A program made the position numbers and the translations under genes. From positions 62,001 through 126,000 of the forward strand of contig NZ_JAHBDQ010000002.1 in assembly GCF_019956555.1 (NCBI RefSeq): a DNA stretch of 64,000 nt, read 5' to 3'. Shown piece by piece: positions 28,395 to 37,108 of this stretch; positions within the stretch are counted from its first letter, which is position 1; every line of letters begins with the position of its first letter. The notes under the pieces were generated by a model. The model was not told the origin of the DNA. It did no database searches and was given only the letters and a program-made list of their open reading frames with translations. This DNA is from Pseudomonas sp. A-RE-19. Its GTDB lineage: Bacteria > Pseudomonadota > Gammaproteobacteria > Pseudomonadales > Pseudomonadaceae.

Positions 28395-28440
28395 GACGAC
28401 TTCTTGTGGTTGAGGACAGGGGGCAGAGCGCTTGAGTTTA

Positions 28441-30945
28441 TCAACCCTCGCGCAAGACTGTCAGGGGGCTGGCGTTCAAGGCGCGACGCGTACCGAACAC
28501 ACCGGCACCACCGATCAACACGGCGCCGATCAGCGGCAACACCAGCAGCCATGGATGCGGATGCCAGGGCAGGTCGAAGGCGTAGCGGTAGAGCACCAGG
28601 CTCACCAGTTCCGACCCCAGTGCCGCCAACAATCCGCTGACCGCGCCGAGCAGGCCGAACTCGATCCGCCGTGCCCTGACCAGCAACTGCCGCTCGGCAC
28701 CCAACGCTCGCAGCAACGCGCCTTGGCGAATGCGCTCATCGAGGGTCGCCTGCAAACCGGAAAACAACACCGCCATCCCCGCCGCCAGCACAAACAACAG
28801 CACGTATTCCACCGCCAGGGTGACCTGAGCGAGGATGCTGCGCAGTTGCTCCAGCAAAGCCTCGACTTGCAGAATGGTCACTGCCGGAAAGCTGCGGGAC
28901 AGGTCGACGATCTGCTGATCGTGACCGGCCGCCAGATAGAAACTGGTCAGGTAGGTCGCCGGCAAGTCTTTGAGGGTGCCAGGCTGGAAAATCATGAAGA
29001 AATTCGGTTGGAAGTTATCCCAGTTAATCTCCCGCAGGCTGGTGACTTTCGCCTCCCGATTGACCCCGCCGACGGTAAACACCAAGTGATCACCGAGCTT
29101 GAGTTTAAGGCTTTCGGCGACTTTGCCTTCCACCGAAACACCGGGTATTTCATCCGCGGGTTGCTGATCCCACCAGTTGCCGGCGGTGAGTTTATTGCCC
29201 GCCGGCAGGTCTGCCGCCCAGGTCAGGCTCAGGTCGCGTTGAATGGCTCGATCACCGGCCGAATCCTTGCTGACGATGTCCTGCACCGGTTCGCCATTGA
29301 TGCTGATCAGCCGTCCCGGCACCACCGGGTACAGCGGCGCGGACTGTGCCGACAATTCCATCAATCGATCGGTAAAGGCCTGTTTGTCCGCGGGCAGAAT
29401 GTTCAGGGCGAAATAGTTCGGGGCATTTTTCGGCAACTGGTTTTTCCAGGTGTCGAGCAGCTCGCCGCGCAGCAAAGCGATCAGCGCCATGGACAGCAGA
29501 ATCAAACCAAAGGCCAGGGATTGGCCCGCTGCCGCCAGTGGATGGCGCAACAGTTGGCCCAGCCCGAGGCGCCATGGCAATGCGGCGCGCGCCAGCATCC
29601 GACGCAGGCTCTTGAGCAGCAGCAATAACAAGCCGCCCAGCACCAGCGCCGCGATCACGCCACCACCGAGCAGGGCGAAGGTCAGCACCAGGTCCAGGCT
29701 CAGGCGCCACATGATCAGGCCGAGTGCGCCCAACGCTGCGCCATAGACCATCCAGGTGCTGGACGGAATCGGCAGCATATCGCGACGCAACACGCGCAGC
29801 GGTGGTACTCGACCCAACGCAGCCAGCGGCGGCAGGGCGAAACCGGCCAGCGCAACCAACCCTGTGCCGATCCCGGCGATGGCCGGCAGCAGGCCGCCCG
29901 GTGGGACATCGGTCGGCAGTAAATCATGCAGCAGCGCAAACAGCCCGAGCTGTGCCAGCCAGCCGAGCAGGGCACCGCTGATGCTGGCGAGCAATCCGAG
30001 TACGGTCAGTTGCAGACTGAACAGCACCATGGTTTCCCGACGGGACAGGCCCAGGCAGCGCAGCAATGCACTGGCATCGAATCGGCGAGTTGCGAAGCGC
30101 GTCGCCGACAACGCCACTGCCACGCCGGACAGCAGAACCGCCACCAGACTGGCCATGTTCAAATAACGTTCGGCTTTGCCCAGGGCACCGCCGATCTGCC
30201 GATTGCCATCGCGAGCATCCTGGATGCGCTGATTGGCGGCCAGGCCGGGTTTGGTCAACTGACGATAGGTTTCCAGCGCCTGGGCGTTGCCGCGCCAGAG
30301 TTCGCGGTAACTGACCCGGCTGCCGGGTTGCACCACGCCGGTCGCCTCAAGGTCGCTGAGGTTGATCAGTACCCGCGGCGTCAGGCTGTAGAAGTTGCCG
30401 GCGCGATCCGGTTCGTAGGTCAGCACCCGCGCCAGCGTCAGGGTTTTCATGCCGACGTCGATACTGTCGCCGATCTTCAAGTCCAGTGCGGTCAGCAGTC
30501 GCGCTTCGACCCAGGCTTCGCCGGGTTTCGGACTGCCTCCGGGTTGTTCCGGCGCGAAGGGCGCGGGGGCGCTTTTCAGTTCGCCGCGCAACGGGTAGAC
30601 GTCATCGACGGCTTTGATGCTGGACAGCTGAATGCCATTGTCGGTGGCGATGACGCTGGAAAACTCCACCACCTGAGCGTGTACCAGGCCCAGTTCTGTG
30701 CCGCTTCTTATTTGTTCCGGGCGCGCCGGTGAGCTGCCTTCGAGCACCAGGTCGGCCCCGAGAAACTCGGTGGCGCGCAGCATCATGGCGCCGTTCAGGC
30801 GAGCGCCGAAGTAACCGATAGCGGTACTCGCCGCCACAGCCACCAGCAAGGCGAAAAACAATACCCGCAACTCACCGGCGCGGGCATCGCGCAGCAATTG
30901 GCGGATGGCGAGACTGAACAGGCGCAACAGCGGCAGGCGTGCCAT
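28441..30945 (-). CDS. ABC transporter permease, YbbP-like (FtsX/MacB type)
   Basis: An 834-residue inner-membrane protein with a type VII ABC (MacB-like) layout: a first helix, a large periplasmic domain (about 50-250), FtsX-type helices (about 255-430), a second periplasmic domain (about 490-690) and a final set of helices. It resembles E. coli YbbP. Partner genes are the same as in E. coli: the ATPase directly upstream and tesA divergent to it. Its ATG overlaps the ATPase stop by one base (TGATG), indicating coupled translation. A role in extracting or handling lipid or hydrophobic substrates at the periplasm is inferred from the TesA link. Confidence 0.88.
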   Translation of the reverse strand: MARLPLLRLFSLAIRQLLRDARAGELRVLFFALLVAVAASTAIGYFGARLNGAMMLRATEFLGADLVLEGSSPARPEQIRSGTELGLVHAQVVEFSSVIATDNGIQLSSIKAVDDVYPLRGELKSAPAPFAPEQPGGSPKPGEAWVEARLLTALDLKIGDSIDVGMKTLTLARVLTYEPDRAGNFYSLTPRVLINLSDLEATGVVQPGSRVSYRELWRGNAQALETYRQLTKPGLAANQRIQDARDGNRQIGGALGKAERYLNMASLVAVLLSGVAVALSATRFATRRFDASALLRCLGLSRRETMVLFSLQLTVLGLLASISGALLGWLAQLGLFALLHDLLPTDVPPGGLLPAIAGIGTGLVALAGFALPPLAALGRVPPLRVLRRDMLPIPSSTWMVYGAALGALGLIMWRLSLDLVLTFALLGGGVIAALVLGGLLLLLLKSLRRMLARAALPWRLGLGQLLRHPLAAAGQSLAFGLILLSMALIALLRGELLDTWKNQLPKNAPNYFALNILPADKQAFTDRLMELSAQSAPLYPVVPGRLISINGEPVQDIVSKDSAGDRAIQRDLSLTWAADLPAGNKLTAGNWWDQQPADEIPGVSVEGKVAESLKLKLGDHLVFTVGGVNREAKVTSLREINWDNFQPNFFMIFQPGTLKDLPATYLTSFYLAAGHDQQIVDLSRSFPAVTILQVEALLEQLRSILAQVTLAVEYVLLFVLAAGMAVLFSGLQATLDERIRQGALLRALGAERQLLVRARRIEFGLLGAVSGLLAALGSELVSLVLYRYAFDLPWHPHPWLLVLPLIGAVLIGGAGVFGTRRALNASPLTVLREG

Positions 30946-31628
30946 CAAGGCTCCAGAGGGGCGACCAACAGGCCGGCTTCAAGTCGGATCAGGCGCCGGC
31001 AGCGATGTGCCAGGCGTTCGTCGTGGGTCACCAGCACCAGGGTCGTGCCGCTTTCCTTGTTGAGTTCGAACAGCAGATCGCTGATGCGCTCGCCGGTGTG
31101 GCTGTCGAGATTGCCGGTGGGTTCGTCGGCGAACAGCACGTCGGGCTCGGCGGCGAACGCCCGGGCAATCGCCACGCGCTGCTGCTCACCGCCGGAGAGC
31201 TGGCGCGGCGAGTGAGTCAGGCGCTGGCCCAGACCGACCCGTTGCAGCAGTTCGGTGGCGCGCTCGCGGGCGTCTTTGCGGCCATCGAGTTCCAGCGGCA
31301 GCATGACGTTTTCCAAAGCGTTGAGACTGTCGAGCAGCTGGAATGATTGAAAGACAAACCCCACATGCTCGGCGCGGATGCGCGCGCGTTGATCTTCGTC
31401 GAGATTGCTCAGGCCTTGCCCGGCCAGGGTGACTTCGCCGCTGCTCGGCAGGTCGAGGCCGGCAAGCAGGCCGAGGAGGGTGGATTTGCCGGAACCGGAG
31501 GCGCCGACGATGGCCAGGCTATCGCCCTTGTTCAGTTCCAGGCTGAGTTCGTGCAGGATAGTCAGTTCACCTTCCGCGCTGGGAACCACTTTGCTGAGGT
31601 TCTTCGCGGTGAGAATGCTTGCGCCCAT
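30945..31628 (-). CDS. ABC transporter ATP-binding protein, YbbA-like
   Basis: A 227-residue ATPase of the LolD/MacB group. Walker [10 protein letters not shown] near residues 41-49, the Q-loop FQSFQLLDS, the signature LSGGEQQR near 140, Walker [13 protein letters not shown] near 160 and the H-loop THDERLA are all present. It should power the YbbP-like permease encoded right after it. The ATG at 31628 faces the tesA start only 10 bases away on the other strand, so the promoters of the two transcripts must overlap coding DNA. Confidence 0.92.
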   Translation of the reverse strand: MGASILTAKNLSKVVPSAEGELTILHELSLELNKGDSLAIVGASGSGKSTLLGLLAGLDLPSSGEVTLAGQGLSNLDEDQRARIRAEHVGFVFQSFQLLDSLNALENVMLPLELDGRKDARERATELLQRVGLGQRLTHSPRQLSGGEQQRVAIARAFAAEPDVLFADEPTGNLDSHTGERISDLLFELNKESGTTLVLVTHDERLAHRCRRLIRLEAGLLVAPLEP

Positions 31629-31638
31629 GGAGAATCCG

Positions 31639-32244
31639 ATGCGTGTGTGGTTTTTGAGTGCTGGCCTGGCCTTGATGTGCATGGCCCAGAACGCAGCGGC
31701 GGGTACAGTCCTGATCGTTGGCGATAGTATCAGCGCCGGTTTCGGCCTGGATACCCGCTTGGGGTGGGTGTCCCTGCTCGAGCAACGGCTCAAGCGCGAA
31801 GGTTTCGACGATAAGGTGGTCAATGCGTCCATCAGCGGCGACACCAGCGCCGGAGGCCGGGCGCGCCTGCCGGCGCTGCTTGCAGAGCATAAGCCGGAAC
31901 TCGTTATCCTTGAGTTGGGGGGCAACGATGGGTTGCGGGGAATGCTGCCAACGCAATTGCAACAAAATCTTGCGTCGATGATCGAGAGCTCCCGTGTCAG
32001 TGGTGCCAAGGTGTTGCTGCTGGGCATGCAATTGCCGCCCAATTACGGCGTCCGCTACTCCCAGGCATTTGCCGAGGTTTTCACCAGGGTGGCCAACGAG
32101 AAAAAGATCCCGCTGGTGCCGTTTTTTCTCGAAGGCGTGGGCGGTCATCCAGACCTGATGCAAGGCGACGGTCTGCACCCGGCTGCGGCGGCTCAGGACA
32201 AGTTGCTGGAAAATGTCTGGCCGACACTGAAACCGCTGCTTTGA
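31639..32244 (+). CDS. tesA: TesA-type lysophospholipase/arylesterase, SGNH hydrolase
   Basis: A 201-residue periplasmic esterase. A signal peptide (residues 1-21) precedes the SGNH blocks: GDSISAG with nucleophile Ser30, the glycine block around residue 65, GGNDGLRG near 94-101 and the DGLHP catalytic dyad near the C-terminus. It hydrolyses acyl esters and thioesters. The ATG at 31639 has GGAG seven bases upstream; the in-frame ATG at 31627 lies against the divergent ATPase start. This tesA/ybbA/ybbP arrangement is the same as in E. coli. Confidence 0.92.
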   Translation: MRVWFLSAGLALMCMAQNAAAGTVLIVGDSISAGFGLDTRLGWVSLLEQRLKREGFDDKVVNASISGDTSAGGRARLPALLAEHKPELVILELGGNDGLRGMLPTQLQQNLASMIESSRVSGAKVLLLGMQLPPNYGVRYSQAFAEVFTRVANEKKIPLVPFFLEGVGGHPDLMQGDGLHPAAAAQDKLLENVWPTLKPLL

Positions 32245-32300
32245 CGCTTTTCTAGTGGCGGTGTTTCGGCTAAGGTGGCGCCCCCGATTTGGAGCCCCCG

Positions 32301-32594
32301 ATGCCACGTCCTGCCTGGTCCCTTTTTGCCTACCAACTGATCGAGCCTGACGAACAGCTGGATCTGTTCGCCTGCCAGGAAGTGCGGGTGCATCTGGTGA
32401 CCCGTCAACTGGAGTTGGGCGGCTCGGCGGACCGGACCTTGTGCGGCAGCCTGCTGCCGGCGCAACCGCGCTGGTCGAGCGTTGACCGTACAGTGTTCCA
32501 GGACCAGCGTCTGTGCTCATTGTGCCGGGCCATTCTGGAGTCGCAAAAACGCGGCACCTCACCGATCTGGCCTGAGTTGCGGTTCGAGCTTTAA
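32301..32594 (+). CDS. Hypothetical cysteine-containing protein
   Basis: A 97-residue protein with no signal or membrane helix. It has a CxxC pair (LCSLC near residue 73) and two more cysteines, and may bind zinc or be redox-active. GGAG lies six bases before the ATG at 32301, which argues for a real gene. It lies between tesA and the transpeptidase gene on the same strand. I do not recognise a family with known function. Confidence 0.7.
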   Translation: MPRPAWSLFAYQLIEPDEQLDLFACQEVRVHLVTRQLELGGSADRTLCGSLLPAQPRWSSVDRTVFQDQRLCSLCRAILESQKRGTSPIWPELRFEL

Positions 32595-32597
32595 GAC

Positions 32598-32626
32598 CCT
32601 GTGGCGAGGGGCTCCCTCGCCACAGG
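32598..32626. repeat. Perfect GC-rich palindrome (single REP-like hairpin)
   Basis: Arms CCTGTGGCGAGGG and CCCTCGCCACAGG around a 3-base loop, directly after a stop codon. There is no T-run; it resembles a lone REP or a transcript-end hairpin, and differs from the three doublet families. Confidence 0.75.
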
Positions 32627-32727
32627 CAAGCCCCACAACCGCAGGTCTTTACGTCTCCCCGAAATAACGGGAGGCGGTGTACAATCCCGTTTTTATACCC
32701 TTGTCGATCATGCGAAGGATTTTCCGG

Positions 32728-33699
32728 ATGTTGCCGCGCTTTCCCGCCGTCACCCGCTGCCTGTCTCTTGCCGCCCTCTGCGTCGCGGGTCCTGTAGCAG
32801 CGTTGGAGTTGCCCCTGCCCCCACCCGGTGAAGACATTGTCGGCCAGGTGCAAGTGATCAAGGCCAAGTACGAAGACACCTTCGCCGACCTTGGCACCAC
32901 CTACGATCTGGGCTATCTGGAAATGGTCGCGGCCAACCCTGGTGTCGATCCATGGTTGCCGGGCGCAGGTACCGAAGTCGTGCTGCCGACGCGCTTCATC
33001 CTGCCGCCGGGCCCGCGCGAAGGCATCGTCATCAACCTGGCTGAATACCGTCTCTACTACTACCCGAAAGGGCGGAACGTGGTGTACACCTTCCCGCTGG
33101 GTATCGGTCGTGAAGGCTGGGGCTCGCCGATCGCCCACACCAGCATCATCGCCAAGACACCGAACCCGACCTGGACGCCTCCAGCCTCGATCAAGGCCGA
33201 GCACGCCGCCGATGGCGATCCACTGCCGAACGTGGTGCCGGCCGGCCCGGACAACCCTCTGGGGCCGTTCAAATTCACGCTGGGCACTCCGGGCTACCTG
33301 ATCCACGGTTCGAACAAGAAGTTCGGTATCGGCATGCGCACCAGCCACGGTTGCTTCCGCATGTTCAACAACAACGTGTTGGAGATGGCCAGCATGGTGC
33401 CGGTAGGGACGTCCGTGCGGATCCTCAACGACCCGTACAAGTTCGGCCTCAGTGGCGGCAAGGTTTATCTGGAAGCGCATACGCCGCTGGACGACAAGGG
33501 CAACCCTTCGGTGGTCGACAAGCACACCGCAGTGATCAATGCGATGCTCAAGCGTGAGGACATCACCAACAACTTGCGCATGAACTGGGATGTGGTGCGT
33601 GACGTGGTCGCCGCTGAAGATGGCCTGCCGGTGGAAATCGCCGTGCCGAATACCTCGGTACCGATAGTTTCGAGTGCACCGATCGACCCGCAGCAGTAA
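32728..33699 (+). CDS. L,D-transpeptidase, YkuD/ErfK family
   Basis: A 323-residue periplasmic enzyme. A signal peptide (residues about 1-25) is followed by a LysM-like region (about 35-85) and a YkuD catalytic domain with the signature HGSNKKFGIGMRTSHGCFRM, so Cys209 is the nucleophile. ErfK-type members link the C-terminal lysine of Braun-type lipoprotein to peptidoglycan. The next gene on the opposite strand is exactly such a lipoprotein, OprI. AAGGA lies nine bases before ATG 32728; the upstream ATG at 32710 has no ribosome site. A terminator follows the stop. Confidence 0.9.
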   Translation: MLPRFPAVTRCLSLAALCVAGPVAALELPLPPPGEDIVGQVQVIKAKYEDTFADLGTTYDLGYLEMVAANPGVDPWLPGAGTEVVLPTRFILPPGPREGIVINLAEYRLYYYPKGRNVVYTFPLGIGREGWGSPIAHTSIIAKTPNPTWTPPASIKAEHAADGDPLPNVVPAGPDNPLGPFKFTLGTPGYLIHGSNKKFGIGMRTSHGCFRMFNNNVLEMASMVPVGTSVRILNDPYKFGLSGGKVYLEAHTPLDDKGNPSVVDKHTAVINAMLKREDITNNLRMNWDVVRDVVAAEDGLPVEIAVPNTSVPIVSSAPIDPQQ

Positions 33700-33712
33700 T
33701 GCTTTAAAGGAG

Positions 33713-33745
33713 CCCGCCGACGCAGGTCACGTCGGCGGGTTTTTT
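33713..33745 (+). terminator. Rho-independent terminator of the transpeptidase gene
   Basis: A 10-base perfect stem (CCCGCCGACG/CGTCGGCGGG), 7-base loop, followed by six T residues. Confidence 0.9.
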
Positions 33746-33770
33746 ATTGTCTGCAGAAACGGCGGGCAAT

Positions 33771-33801
33771 AAAAAAGCCGACCCAAAAAATGGGTCGGCT
33801 T
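33771..33801 (-). terminator. Rho-independent terminator of oprI
   Basis: An 11-base perfect stem (AAGCCGACCCA/TGGGTCGGCTT); read on the minus strand it ends in a run of six T. It lies 21 bases after the oprI stop. Confidence 0.9.
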
Positions 33802-33822
33802 GATAACAATCCCGAAGGATTA

Positions 33823-34074
33823 TTACTTGCGGCTAGCTTTGTCCAGCATGCGCAGAGCACGCTCGTTAGCTTCGTCAGCAGTCTGTTGTGCTTTTTGAGC
33901 AGCAGCCAGAGCTTCATCAGCTTTACGGTAAGCTTCGTCTGCACGAGCCTGGGAGCGAGCTGCTGCGTCTTCAGTAGCAGTCAGACGTGCTTCGGTTTCT
34001 TTCGATACGCTGCTGCAACCGGTAGCCAGAACTGCGGCCAGAGCCAGAGCAGAGAATTTCAGAACGTTGTTCAT
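33823..34074 (-). CDS. oprI: Major outer-membrane lipoprotein OprI (Lpp homologue)
   Basis: An 83-residue Braun-type lipoprotein. The signal peptide ends in the lipobox LATGC, so Cys20 is lipidated. The mature part is an alanine-rich heptad coiled coil (about residues 25-78). The protein ends in ASRK, whose last lysine is the attachment point to diaminopimelate in peptidoglycan. Codon choice is strongly biased, as expected for one of the most abundant proteins. AAGGGG lies eight bases before ATG 34074. It has its own promoter and terminator. Confidence 0.96.
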   Translation of the reverse strand: MNNVLKFSALALAAVLATGCSSVSKETEARLTATEDAAARSQARADEAYRKADEALAAAQKAQQTADEANERALRMLDKASRK

Positions 34075-34151
34075 CGTGTTCCCCTTCAAGGACTTTCTAT
34101 TAAGTAGCTATCTCCTCAGAGTGAGGAAATAGCCGGCGTACATACTACCCA

Positions 34152-34168
34152 TTACTTGTAGTAAGTAA
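34152..34168. repeat. Palindrome at the oprI promoter
   Basis: TTACTT and AAGTAA flank a 5-base centre (TTACTTGTAGTAAGTAA). It overlaps the proposed oprI -10 element, so it could be an operator. Confidence 0.5.
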
Positions 34169-34190
34169 ACTGACGTAGCGCAAGAAGCAA
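34162..34190 (-). promoter_or_regulatory. Probable oprI promoter
   Basis: On the minus strand: TTGCTT (34190-34185), 17-base spacer, TACTTA (34167-34162). Upstream lies an A/T-rich tract like an UP element, fitting very strong expression. The rest of the 632-base gap 34075-34706 holds several small hairpins and no convincing gene. Confidence 0.45.
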
Positions 34191-34456
34191 AAAAAATTGT
34201 AGGCGTTGATTCTTTTTCGAGCAACTTTTAACTGCGTTGTATAAAAAATATCCAGCTGCAAGGCCCGAGCTGAGCGATCCGCCTGGGAAAAGTTCCCCGT
34301 GTCGGTCGCTGTGTTTCGGTCTTGGCTAAAGTCTGTCTAGATGGATTCGTCCATACTTTTGTTCGATTTTTGCGCAGCGGCTCTCATATCTTTATCCATG
34401 TTGAGTGACTTTAACAAAGGGTGCTCGTCTTATGTCTCAATGTCCGGCAATGTTCA

Positions 34457-34486
34457 GGCTCGACCCGGGAAGATCCCGGTCGAGCC
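34457..34486. other. GC-rich hairpin in the oprI-GNAT intergenic region
   Basis: GGCTCGACCCGGGA pairs with TCCCGGTCGAGCC (one bulged base) around a 3-base loop. There is no following T-run, so it is not a classical terminator. It might be part of an RNA leader or a small RNA. Confidence 0.5.
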
Positions 34487-34706
34487 GTCCCTGCTCACCC
34501 GCAGCTGCACCCGCCTGCCAACACAATGACGAGCGTCCCTTGAGCATTTCTGCCAATGGTGCCTACTATTTGATACGTGCTCGGTTGCGCGAGATTGGTG
34601 CAGCTCTTCTCGGTGTCCATTCAGGCACGGGGTGGCGTAGAGGTTCCTTCGCCGGAAAAACATCGGTAAGGTAGGGGTCAGAATTAAAGACCCGCGAGGA
34701 GTAGTG

Positions 34707-34988
34707 ATGAGCGAGGCGTTGTCCATCCACCATGACCAGGCTGGTCATCAGTTCGAGACCACTGTGGACGGTTATCGTGCCTACCTGACCTATATGGATC
34801 TGGGAAAACAGACCCTGGATATTTATCGCACCTTTGTGCCCAACGCATTGCGTGGTCGCGGTATCGCAGCGGCATTGACCGAGCAGGCACTGCAATACGC
34901 TGAGGAAATGGGCTACACAGTCATTCCATCGTGCTCCTACGTGGAGCGTTACATGGAACGTCACCAGCGGCATGCCGCCAAGCTGTGA
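34707..34988 (+). CDS. Small GNAT-fold N-acetyltransferase (YjdJ/NATD1-like)
   Basis: A 93-residue protein matching the short GCN5-related acetyltransferase family. The acetyl-CoA loop RGRGIAAALTEQAL lies near residues 49-62, and the last third (TVIPSCSYVERYMERHQ) matches the family end. The acceptor is unknown. GAGGA lies 6 bases before the ATG at 34707. A strong bidirectional terminator follows, separating it from the convergent aroF. Confidence 0.88.
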   Translation: MSEALSIHHDQAGHQFETTVDGYRAYLTYMDLGKQTLDIYRTFVPNALRGRGIAAALTEQALQYAEEMGYTVIPSCSYVERYMERHQRHAAKL

Positions 34989-35003
34989 ACAAAACCCACG
35001 CAT

Positions 35004-35038
35004 AAAAAAAACGCCAGGTTTAAGCCTGGCGTTTTTTT
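35004..35038. terminator. Bidirectional rho-independent terminator
   Basis: Stem AACGCCAGG/CCTGGCGTT with a T-run on each side, between the convergent GNAT and DAHP synthase genes. Confidence 0.92.
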
Positions 35039-35054
35039 ATGCGTGAAACGACGA

Positions 35055-36131
35055 TCAGCTGCGATTGCGTTTAGGCAGCACATCCTTGAGCTTGGCGTGC
35101 ATGCTGCGCAAGGTGTTTTCGGTGGCGGTCCAATCGATGCAGGCATCGGTGATCGACACGCCGTATTGCAGGTCGGCGAGGTCTTTCGGGATCGCCTGAC
35201 AGCCCCAGTTCAGGTGACTTTCGACCATCAGGCCGATGATCGACTGGTTGCCTTCGAGGATCTGGTTGGCGACGTTCTCCATCACCAATGGTTGCAGAGC
35301 CGGGTCCTTGTTGGAGTTGGCGTGGCTGCAATCGACCATGATATTCGGCTTGATCTTCGCCTTGTTCAGCGCTTGCTCGCAGAGCGCGACGCTGACCGAA
35401 TCGTAATTCGGCTTGCCGTTACCACCGCGCAACACCACGTGACCGTAGGCGTTGCCCTTGGTGGTGACGATCGACACGCCACCTTCCTGGTTGATGCCCA
35501 GGAAGCGGTGTGGGCTGGAGACCGACTGCAGGGCGTTGATCGCCACGGTCAGGCCGCCATCGGTGCCGTTCTTGAAGCCGACGGCCGAGGACAGGCCGGA
35601 AGCCATTTCACGGTGAGTCTGGGACTCGGTGGTGCGTGCACCGATCGCCGACCAGCTGATCAGGTCCTGCAAGTATTGCGGGGAGATCGGGTCGAGGGCT
35701 TCGGTCGCGGTTGGCAGGCCCATCTCGGCCAGGTCCAGCAGCAACTGACGACCAATGTGCAAGCCATCCTGAATCTTGAACGAGTCGTCCAGGTACGGGT
35801 CGTTGATCAAGCCTTTCCAGCCGACGGTGGTGCGTGGCTTCTCGAAATACACGCGCATGACCAGATACAGGGTATCGGACACTTCGGCTGCGAGCACTTT
35901 CAGGCGCTCGGCATATTCGTGGGCAGCCTTGATGTCATGGATCGAGCACGGCCCGATCACGACGAACAGGCGGTGGTCGGTGCCATCAAGAATGTTGCGA
36001 ATGACTTCGCGGCCCTTGGTGACGGTGCGCAGGGCAGCGTCGCTCAGAGGGATATCACGCTTGAGCTGATCGGGAGTGATCAGGGTCTCGTTGGAGGCGA
36101 CGTTAAGGTCGTTGATCGGTAAATCAGCCAT
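35055..36131 (-). CDS. aroF: 3-deoxy-7-phosphoheptulonate (DAHP) synthase, class I
   Basis: A 358-residue class I (AroF/G/H-type) enzyme joining phosphoenolpyruvate and erythrose 4-phosphate in the first step of aromatic amino acid synthesis. Family blocks are seen: FVVIGPCSIHD near residue 58, MRVYFEKPRTT near 92, GLINDPYLD near 105, IGART(T)ESQ near 152, GFKNGTDG near 180 and VDCSHANSNKD near 265. The feedback amino acid (Tyr or Phe) cannot be read from sequence with certainty. A second, class II enzyme is encoded at 49.3 kb. The gene appears monocistronic. Confidence 0.93.
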   Translation of the reverse strand: MADLPINDLNVASNETLITPDQLKRDIPLSDAALRTVTKGREVIRNILDGTDHRLFVVIGPCSIHDIKAAHEYAERLKVLAAEVSDTLYLVMRVYFEKPRTTVGWKGLINDPYLDDSFKIQDGLHIGRQLLLDLAEMGLPTATEALDPISPQYLQDLISWSAIGARTTESQTHREMASGLSSAVGFKNGTDGGLTVAINALQSVSSPHRFLGINQEGGVSIVTTKGNAYGHVVLRGGNGKPNYDSVSVALCEQALNKAKIKPNIMVDCSHANSNKDPALQPLVMENVANQILEGNQSIIGLMVESHLNWGCQAIPKDLADLQYGVSITDACIDWTATENTLRSMHAKLKDVLPKRNRS

Positions 36132-36256
36132 CGTTTACTCGTCAGGTCACGGGTGCCGGCCGCCAGCGATCCCCGCGCGGCGGAGCACAGCAGATTTAAG
36201 CGCGTCGGGGAGCTGAACCTTAGCGCGTTACACCGTGGCTCGACAATGGGCAGACA

Positions 36257-36287
36257 CCGGTTAGGGGGCAGAACGCCCCCTAAACCG
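36257..36287. other. Strong GC-rich hairpin downstream of the PilZ-like gene
   Basis: CCGGTTAGGGGGC pairs with GCCCCCTAAACCGG (one bulge), loop of 5 bases. It lies 8 bases after the PilZ-like stop on the minus strand and upstream of aroF. There is no T-run, so it could be an mRNA-end stabiliser or weak terminator. Confidence 0.55.
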
Positions 36288-36294
36288 GCACTGG

Positions 36295-36723
36295 CTATGC
36301 AAATGCCTTGCGAACCGTGTCGTGGGAGAACTCGTCGGCGTGCTGCTGGACCCATTCGAGAGCGAGGGCCTGAATGTCCTGCAGGTCGTCGTGCGCGTCA
36401 TGCTGGCGGCGGTAACGTTCGATCTGACACACCTGTTCGCCCATCCTGGCACTGAACAGCATCTGTTCGTCAACAAAGGCGATGCCGACCAGATAGCCAC
36501 GCTTGCGTCGCAGGCACCAAGCCACATAACCCAGAAAACGCAAGTCCGGGTTCAGGGTCGGCATGCGTATTTCCAGCGCCGTACCGTGGCGCCACGCGCG
36601 GTGGTAATTGCAAGCCATGCCGCCGAGGCTGATAGTGTGCAGCTGTTGTCGAGAAATACACTCGTGTTTGAACAACGTTAATTCAACGGGTACATCGTCA
36701 GGATGAGGAAGATAACGTCTCAT
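36295..36723 (-). CDS. PilZ-domain-like protein with altered c-di-GMP motifs
   Basis: A 142-residue protein whose first 110 residues fit the PilZ beta-barrel: start MRRYLPHPDDVPVELTL, then the HTISLGGMACN turn and the IRMPTL...YVAWCLRRKRGYLVGIAF strands. The canonical RxxxR and (D/N)xSxxG contacts are degenerate: His7 replaces the second Arg and Thr the Asp/Asn. It may therefore not bind c-di-GMP, or may bind something else. The C-terminal 30 residues are an acidic helix. Its ATG overlaps that of the divergent thioredoxin-like gene by two bases. Confidence 0.72.
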   Translation of the reverse strand: MRRYLPHPDDVPVELTLFKHECISRQQLHTISLGGMACNYHRAWRHGTALEIRMPTLNPDLRFLGYVAWCLRRKRGYLVGIAFVDEQMLFSARMGEQVCQIERYRRQHDAHDDLQDIQALALEWVQQHADEFSHDTVRKAFA

Positions 36724-37108
36724 GAACACGGACTCCCTGTGTCGGCCATCTGACATCGTTTCTCCCAGTATAGTGGTCGAATCGGAACTGACCGATTTCG
36801 ACGCCGACCAACGGTTGCTGGCGATGAACGGCATTTCCCTGGTGATTTTTACCAGCGTCGGTTGTGCCGCTTGTCGTTTTGCCCGTGAGCAATTGCCCTG
36901 GTTCGATCTGGCGGTCGATCGACTGTGCTGGATCGATGCCGGGAACAATGGCGGGGTGGTCGAGCGTTATCGGGTCTTTCATTTACCGGCGCTGTTTGTG
37001 GTGCGCGACGGTGAGTTCTTCGGGGCGCTACAGTCGCGCCTGACCTGCGCGGCGCTCAACGAAGCCGTGGGTCAGGCGCTGAGTCGACAAGCAGAGGAGT
37101 TGCCATGA
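36722..37108 (+). CDS. Thioredoxin-like protein
   Basis: A 128-residue thioredoxin-fold protein. The active site is Cys48-Ala-Ala-Cys51 in the TSVGCAACRF segment, and the cis-proline lies in HLPALFVV. The dipeptide between the cysteines is AA rather than GP, so the redox potential may differ from that of TrxA. No signal peptide is present. A GAGGAA lies 11 bases upstream. Its stop overlaps the PanE-like start (ATGA), so the two are co-translated. The start codon overlaps the opposite-strand PilZ start. Confidence 0.85.
   Translation: MNTDSLCRPSDIVSPSIVVESELTDFDADQRLLAMNGISLVIFTSVGCAACRFAREQLPWFDLAVDRLCWIDAGNNGGVVERYRVFHLPALFVVRDGEFFGALQSRLTCAALNEAVGQALSRQAEELP

Noticed and set aside
28432..29628. 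398-codon plus-strand frame opposite the ABC permease
   Set aside because: Shadow frame rich in Gln and Arg; the permease with its coupled ATPase is clear.
31567..33525. 652-codon minus-strand frame over tesA and the transpeptidase gene
   Set aside because: It spans two well-supported plus-strand genes and the GC-rich gap between them.
34432..34674. Possible 80-codon gene upstream of the acetyltransferase
   Set aside because: No ribosome site, composition typical of non-coding GC-rich DNA, and it contains a strong hairpin; kept only as a gap description.
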